Of a stretch of 60,518 nucleotides of DNA, positions 56,589 to 60,518 are shown piece after piece. Location: the NCBI GenBank assembly GCA_021296235.1, contig JAGWAS010000028.1:1405-61922 (forward strand). The letters run 5' to 3'. The translations under genes were made by a program, and so were the position numbers. The DNA comes from Paracoccaceae bacterium. Its GTDB lineage: Bacteria; Pseudomonadota; Alphaproteobacteria; Rhodobacterales; Rhodobacteraceae. Below the pieces are notes generated by a model. The model did no database searches and was not told where the DNA came from. It saw nothing but the letters and a program-made list of their open reading frames with translations. How positions within the stretch are numbered: the stretch's first letter is position 1; each line of letters starts with the position of its first letter.

Positions 56589-57140
56589 TTGGCCTGGGAC
56601 ACCGAGCGAACCGAACGGCTGCTTGCATTGCATCAAGAAGGAAAGACTGCCGGGGAAATCGGAGCCGAACTCGGCACAACCAGAAACGCGGTTATTGGTA
56701 AGCTGCACCGTTTGGGAATGGCCAGGAAGAAATTGGCGTCCGCCCCGCAGGAATCCCAGCCGATACCCACACAAGCCAGCCAGGAGCCCGCAGGCACCGC
56801 ACCCATGGCTGAGTCGGGTGACGAGTTAACCGGAGAGTCTCCAATCGACATCATTGAGGCCTCGGAGGATACCGATCAGAACAGCATTGAGGCCCACCGG
56901 CGAACCGCGAAGAATGTTGAGGAAAAATCCCTGAAACTCCCTCTCATGGAACTGACGTCGCGAACCTGCAAGTGGCCAATCGGTGATCCCGCAACAGACG
57001 AATTCTGGTTCTGCGGCCTGCCGAGCCAACCGGGGAAACCCTATTGTGCGGCACACAACAATCTTGCCTGCCAACCCATCACGTCACGACGCGATCGCAA
57101 ATTGGCCCGCAAGCCACAGATGCGTCCGCTCAGGGGTTGA
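56589..57140 (+). CDS. gcrA: GcrA cell-cycle regulator
   Basis: The 183-residue protein has the N-terminal helix-turn-helix (AWDTERTERLLALHQEGKTAGEIGAELGTTRNAVIGKLHRLGM) and the C-terminal GcrA segment CKWPIGDP ... FWFCGLPSQPGKPYCAAHNNLACQP with Cys residues. GcrA binds sigma70-RNA polymerase at adenine-methylated GANTC sites and controls cell-cycle genes in many Alphaproteobacteria. I chose TTG 56589: AAGGAG is seven bases upstream and the product then starts MAWDTERTE, matching family N-termini. An ATG at 56547 would add 14 residues. Confidence 0.94.
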   Translation: MAWDTERTERLLALHQEGKTAGEIGAELGTTRNAVIGKLHRLGMARKKLASAPQESQPIPTQASQEPAGTAPMAESGDELTGESPIDIIEASEDTDQNSIEAHRRTAKNVEEKSLKLPLMELTSRTCKWPIGDPATDEFWFCGLPSQPGKPYCAAHNNLACQPITSRRDRKLARKPQMRPLRG

Positions 57141-57148
57141 TCTAGAAT

Positions 57149-58444
57149 TTAGCGGATGAGCAGATCTTCCTCATAGGGGTAGCGCGACAAGGTTACCGGA
57201 CCTGAATCGGTCACCAGAACCTGATCTTCCAACTTGACCCCTTCCTTCCCACCCACCTCACCGATGTAGCTTTCAACACAGATGACCATTCCGGTTTCCA
57301 ATTCACCGTCATAGAAATCGGGATCGTCAGTGGAATGCAGGATCACAGGCCATTCATCGGCCATTCCAATTCCGTGCATCATGCAGGGGTACGGTTGATC
57401 TCCAAATCCCGCTGGCGGAATCCATCGAGCCGAAGCGATATCGGCAAAGCTGGCGCCGGACCGAACCAGCTGGGTGTTTTCCATGATCTCTTGGTGGGCA
57501 ATGGAATAGAGTTTCCTCTGATAATCCGACGGTCGGCCCGGGCCGCAACGATAGGCGCGAGAGATATCGGCACCGTAACTGAACGGACCGACCATGCCGC
57601 AATCGAATACAACCAGATCGCCGGCGCGAATCATTCGGCTTGATGCCTCCTGCTGCCAAGGGTTGGTTCGCTCTCCGGAAGCCAACAGCCGGTAGTCAAG
57701 CCATTCGCCCCCGCCCTTGATCAGCGCAAACCACATGTGTGCCCACAATTCCTGCTCCATCACCCCGTTGCGGAGGCCGTTGCGCATTCGGGTCATTCCG
57801 TCCTCGGCAACGGCAATGGTGAAATTCATGGCAAGGATTTCTTCAGGGCACTTGATCTTGCGGGCCTCTGCCAGCACGGAAGATGCATCGGCGATTCTGT
57901 GACCGTGATTGACCAATGCCTGGCCAATACTGAACCCTGTGCGCTCGACCGCGATCGACTTTGACCCCTTTCCGCAGTTGGCACGGACCAATTCGTCAAT
58001 CTGTCCTGCCCAGCGGGTGGCGCAATCCGGCTGGCGAGGCCCGGCAAACATGTAGCTCAAGGGAACGACGTCGTCTCGGATCTCGTCAATGGTTTCCAGG
58101 GTCGCTCCGGTGTTGCGCCCCGGTTCGCTGTCAAAAAGGACAACAGGACCTTCCGCAGGAACGAACAGATATCCGGCCTGAATGTGCATCTGGAAAATGG
58201 CGCAATTGCGCACGCCGGTTGCATAGCGAATGGAAAGAGGATCAAAAAACAGGGCGGCATCAAACCCTTGTTTCCTGATCTGCGCGCGCAGGCGGTTTTG
58301 GCGAAAGCGTCGCATGCGAGGAATATCGAGCATGCCTTCCGTGTCGACCGCCTGGGTTGGCGGAGTTATCCAAGCGGCTTCCTCAAGTGTCAGGGGTTGC
58401 GGCTTTGCGGCAAATGCCCGTGTGTAATCGGTCGCATCGTTCAT
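57149..58444 (-). CDS. M24-family protein close to DddP (DMSP lyase) but with an altered metal site
   Basis: The 431-residue protein follows the DddP layout: IRYATGVRNCAIF, KGGGEWLDYRLLASGERTNPW, VFDCGMVGPFSYGADISRAY, CMMHGIGMADEWPVI, ETGMVICVESYIGE and VKLEDQVLVTDSGPVTLSRYPY. Metal ligands Asp, Asp, His, Glu, Glu of the pita-bread fold are all present. DddP proteins as I recall them carry FDTD, with a second Asp two residues after the first; here it is FDCG. The protein could therefore be a DMSP lyase variant or a peptidase-like relative (prolidase type). It converges with gcrA, 8 bp apart. Confidence 0.82.
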   Translation of the reverse strand: MNDATDYTRAFAAKPQPLTLEEAAWITPPTQAVDTEGMLDIPRMRRFRQNRLRAQIRKQGFDAALFFDPLSIRYATGVRNCAIFQMHIQAGYLFVPAEGPVVLFDSEPGRNTGATLETIDEIRDDVVPLSYMFAGPRQPDCATRWAGQIDELVRANCGKGSKSIAVERTGFSIGQALVNHGHRIADASSVLAEARKIKCPEEILAMNFTIAVAEDGMTRMRNGLRNGVMEQELWAHMWFALIKGGGEWLDYRLLASGERTNPWQQEASSRMIRAGDLVVFDCGMVGPFSYGADISRAYRCGPGRPSDYQRKLYSIAHQEIMENTQLVRSGASFADIASARWIPPAGFGDQPYPCMMHGIGMADEWPVILHSTDDPDFYDGELETGMVICVESYIGEVGGKEGVKLEDQVLVTDSGPVTLSRYPYEEDLLIR

Positions 58445-58560
58445 TCGCTGGATCCAGTCGGTTCACGACAAATCGGGAGGCAATTGGCAGTTCACAGCCG
58501 ATTGCTGCAATCGCTGCACAAGCGGCAGCTCCGCCGCCAGTCTTGGGAGCATGCCGCAGT

Positions 58561-59589
58561 TCACATTGTCCGTTGGGCGATGGAAACCACTGGGCCGCCC
58601 TCGCTGATCATGTGCGGCGCCTGGCGGATTGAATGAGCCTTGGTCGAAAGCCCCAGTGACCTTCGGATGGCAACCACGAGAACCTCCCAGTTCGCCCGAA
58701 AAAACCCATTGTCGGGCGCAGGCACCTGCGTCCTGACCGCCTCCGCAAGGTCCGGAAGGGCGTAAAAGGGAACCTGCGGATACAAATGGTGCTCAACATG
58801 GTTGTTCATGTTCATGTAGAGGAACCGCCCCAGTGCCCCCGTGGTGTACGAGCGTGTACTTTCGAGAATCGACGGTGAGTTCTCTTTCAGTTCCACGTGC
58901 TGAAGCAGGGTGAACAACATCATCACAGGAGCACCCAGAATTCTTGGTATCACCAGGAACCATACGGGCCACCACCAGCCAAGAAGCGGAGCGAGGGCAA
59001 TGGCGCCGTAGATTGCCAGCATCACACGGGCGTTCAGCGTCATCCTTTGGAATTCCCCTTCTGGGGTGACCGAGCGCATTGTGTCCGTGTAGTTGCCGGT
59101 TGCCAGATGCCAAAATGCCAGCATATGAAACCGCAGGAGCCCAATTCCCGTAATCTCGGTCAACCACCCGCCGAATCCGATTGGAGTGTCAAAGGGCATT
59201 TGACAATCCTTGCCGACATGCCACGTGTGGGTGTGGTGGTTTGTATGTGTGTAACGCCGATGCAGCGGCTCTTCCATGTAAATCAGCGAAGTGAACCACA
59301 ACACCGCTTCGTTCAGCCAAATTGTGCGGAAGGCAGTGCCATGAGCCGTTTCATGACTGGCCGAATAGGCGGGAACGGCAAGAAATACACCGTGCAGAAA
59401 CATTGCGGGCCAAATCCATGCGGTTCCCATTGCTGCCGCGACCAATGCACCGGTTACAACCAACATCAGTGCCCACAGTGCCAAATAGGTCAATCCGGGA
59501 CGATCAGAACGACGTGAAATTGCCTTGAGCGCACGCTTATCCAGTTTGACGCCGGACGATGCGGCGTTTGTTGGAACATAGTTGGGCAT
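58561..59589 (-). CDS. Membrane fatty-acid desaturase
   Basis: A 342-residue di-iron membrane enzyme with the three histidine boxes HETAH, HRRYTHTNHHT and HVEHH and four or so membrane helices between them. It would introduce a double bond into an acyl chain or hydroxylate a related hydrophobic substrate at the membrane face. AAAGG precedes the ATG. A small ORF ends 27 bp upstream on the same strand. Confidence 0.9.
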   Translation of the reverse strand: MPNYVPTNAASSGVKLDKRALKAISRRSDRPGLTYLALWALMLVVTGALVAAAMGTAWIWPAMFLHGVFLAVPAYSASHETAHGTAFRTIWLNEAVLWFTSLIYMEEPLHRRYTHTNHHTHTWHVGKDCQMPFDTPIGFGGWLTEITGIGLLRFHMLAFWHLATGNYTDTMRSVTPEGEFQRMTLNARVMLAIYGAIALAPLLGWWWPVWFLVIPRILGAPVMMLFTLLQHVELKENSPSILESTRSYTTGALGRFLYMNMNNHVEHHLYPQVPFYALPDLAEAVRTQVPAPDNGFFRANWEVLVVAIRRSLGLSTKAHSIRQAPHMISEGGPVVSIAQRTM

Positions 59590-59616
59590 GGTGTCTACCT
59601 TTCTCAGTCGGAGATT

Positions 59617-59835
59617 TTACTGTTTGGGATGACTTTCACTTATGCCGAATGGCTTCGGCCCTTCCGGGGTGATCTTCCGGTGTTGATGCAGTGTTTCCTG
59701 CCATTTCTTGGCCCACAGCTCGTAGGGTTCGCCCGATTTGCAAAACACACGCACAGATTTCGGCAAAGCAAATCCAGGCAATGACGGTGGTGGATCGAAC
59801 ACTGCGTCTCCAATTTGTGTGGACAATTTAACCAA
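59617..59835 (-). CDS. Small hypothetical protein upstream of the desaturase
   Basis: The 72-codon frame starts at TTG 59835 and its composition looks protein-like (PSLPGFALPKSVRVFCKSGEP, YELWAKKWQETLHQHRK). There is no clear ribosome binding site and I do not recognise a family. It lies 27 bp before the desaturase on the same strand, so it may be co-transcribed, or it may be the tail of a lost gene. Confidence 0.3.
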   Translation of the reverse strand: MVKLSTQIGDAVFDPPPSLPGFALPKSVRVFCKSGEPYELWAKKWQETLHQHRKITPEGPKPFGISESHPKQ

Positions 59836-60186
59836 AGGCCTTCACCGATCTTGGATCATTGGCATCGGGGGCAACACCCTGGCGATGCAGATTCGGTTGA
59901 AATGACCGTGGCCGGGGTTCAACGGGAACCCAATTCCATCCTCATTGGCTGCATGTTTGAATTGGCAGGCAAGACTTCTGTCCGTGCCCAACCGCGCTTT
60001 CCCGCGAATTGGATCGGACAAGCCAACCTCAGCCTCCAAATCCATTCGGATTGAGATGTCCAGAGCCTGATTCATGGCACTGCCCGCACAATTCTGCGCC
60101 AGTCTTGCCCAGTCCGTAATCGCTTGACAAACAATAATTTCTGCACCTATGCATTAATGAAATTAATGCATTGATGTTGCACTCAA
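59836..60186. other. Intergenic region with LysR operator at its right end
   Basis: No gene is seen in about 350 bp. The right end holds a 21-bp palindrome (listed separately) and a TTGACA box at 60124-60129. Confidence 0.45.
60150..60170. promoter_or_regulatory. Perfect inverted repeat upstream of LysR gene
   Basis: TGCATTAAT-GAA-ATTAATGCA, with 9-bp arms and a 3-bp spacer, lies 16 bp before the LysR start codon. LysR proteins bind interrupted palindromes of this size (T-N11-A type) and often repress themselves. A TTGACA box lies 20 bp upstream. Confidence 0.6.
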
Positions 60187-60518
60187 ATGAACACATCCAA
60201 CCTGCCGCCTCTTACATGGCTTCGGGCCTTCGAAGCCGGGGCCCGCCACCTGTCATTCACGCGTGCGGCAAACGAGCTGAACCTCACCCAATCGGCTGTC
60301 AGTCAACATGTTCGCAGTTTGGAATCCTTCCTGGGCAGGGATTTGTTCATTCGCAAAGCCCGAGTTCTCGAACTGACCGAGGCAGGCGCCAATTATCTGC
60401 CGGTCGTTCGCGAGGCATTCGATCTCATCAGAACCGGCACACAGGCGTTTGTTGGCGTCGATCGCGGTCGGCATCTCGTGCTCCAATGCAATATGGCTTT
60501 CTCAGTGTTCTGGCTGGC
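60187..60518 (+). CDS. LysR-family regulator (GcvA/AmpR-like), C-terminus beyond the window
   Basis: ATG 60187 starts MNTSNLPPLTWLRAFEAGARHLSFTRAANELNLTQSAVSQHVRSLE, a clear LysR helix-turn-helix of the GcvA branch, followed by LFIRKARVLELTEAGANYL. About 110 residues are seen before the right edge, so only the DNA-binding domain and the start of the effector domain are present. A perfect palindrome just upstream suggests autoregulation. Confidence 0.9.
   Translation, partial: MNTSNLPPLTWLRAFEAGARHLSFTRAANELNLTQSAVSQHVRSLESFLGRDLFIRKARVLELTEAGANYLPVVREAFDLIRTGTQAFVGVDRGRHLVLQCNMAFSVFWL

Overview
The window looks like an alphaproteobacterial chromosome, probably a marine or host-associated relative of the Rhodobacterales. 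The strongest evidence is a GcrA-type cell-cycle regulator divergent from argD and argF, an arrangement I recall from Rhodobacteraceae. Supporting evidence is the repertoire of oligopeptide-type (family 5) ABC transporters, FCD-type GntR regulators, a non-pyrrolysine MttB homologue, a DddP-like M24 protein and a molybdenum hydroxylase. Base composition looks moderately GC-rich by eye. No rRNA, tRNA or CRISPR array was seen.

Layout from left to right. (1) 1-3312, minus: N-terminal part of a secreted protein with nine complete and one partial fibronectin type III repeats, running off the left edge. (2) 4221-12432: a GntR-controlled uptake island with a broken M20 amidohydrolase, a DUF1028 protein and a complete Dpp/Opp-type transporter in which one permease is fused to one ATPase. 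(3) 12747-13231: a RelB-like antitoxin with a decayed RelE toxin. (4) 13475-27016: a sugar-acid (uronate/aldarate/aldonate) catabolic cluster with a DHDPS-family enzyme, uronate dehydrogenase, three enolase-superfamily dehydratases, a GntR repressor with a clear operator, and a second family 5 transporter with a double ATPase. (5) 27412-30224: an FAD oxidoreductase and MttB-like methyltransferase pair. (6) 30957-33976: an MFS transporter and methionyl-tRNA synthetase. (7) 34119-35530: a complete IS256-family element. (8) 35981-38520: remains of an imelysin-type iron-uptake locus (DUF1513 intact, imelysin and diheme protein broken). (9) 38708-46544: a three-subunit molybdenum hydroxylase (large subunit frameshifted at its C-terminus) with a nitrate/taurine-type ABC transporter and a divergent LysR regulator. 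(10) 47233-49400: WYL regulator and MATE exporter. (11) 49872-53208: SDR, agmatinase-family ureohydrolase, EamA exporter. (12) 53436-60518: rhomboid protease, argF, argD, gcrA, DddP-like protein, fatty-acid desaturase, and a LysR gene cut by the right edge.

How the genes fit together: the left two thirds is catabolic accessory DNA, with each block built as regulator, importer and enzymes. In the sugar-acid block, Opp-type import could feed uronates to uronate dehydrogenase, aldarates to the glucarate dehydratase, and keto-deoxy acids to the DHDPS-family enzyme. No ketoglutarate-semialdehyde dehydrogenase is present, so the last step must be elsewhere. The hydroxylase block would import and hydroxylate an unidentified, probably N-heterocyclic or aromatic, compound.

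At least five genes are broken by indels or stop codons (M20 hydrolase, RelE, imelysin, diheme oxidoreductase, molybdenum hydroxylase large subunit), and many intergenic gaps of 300-900 bp are unusually long. This suggests ongoing gene loss, although uncorrected single-base assembly errors could explain some of the single-base shifts.
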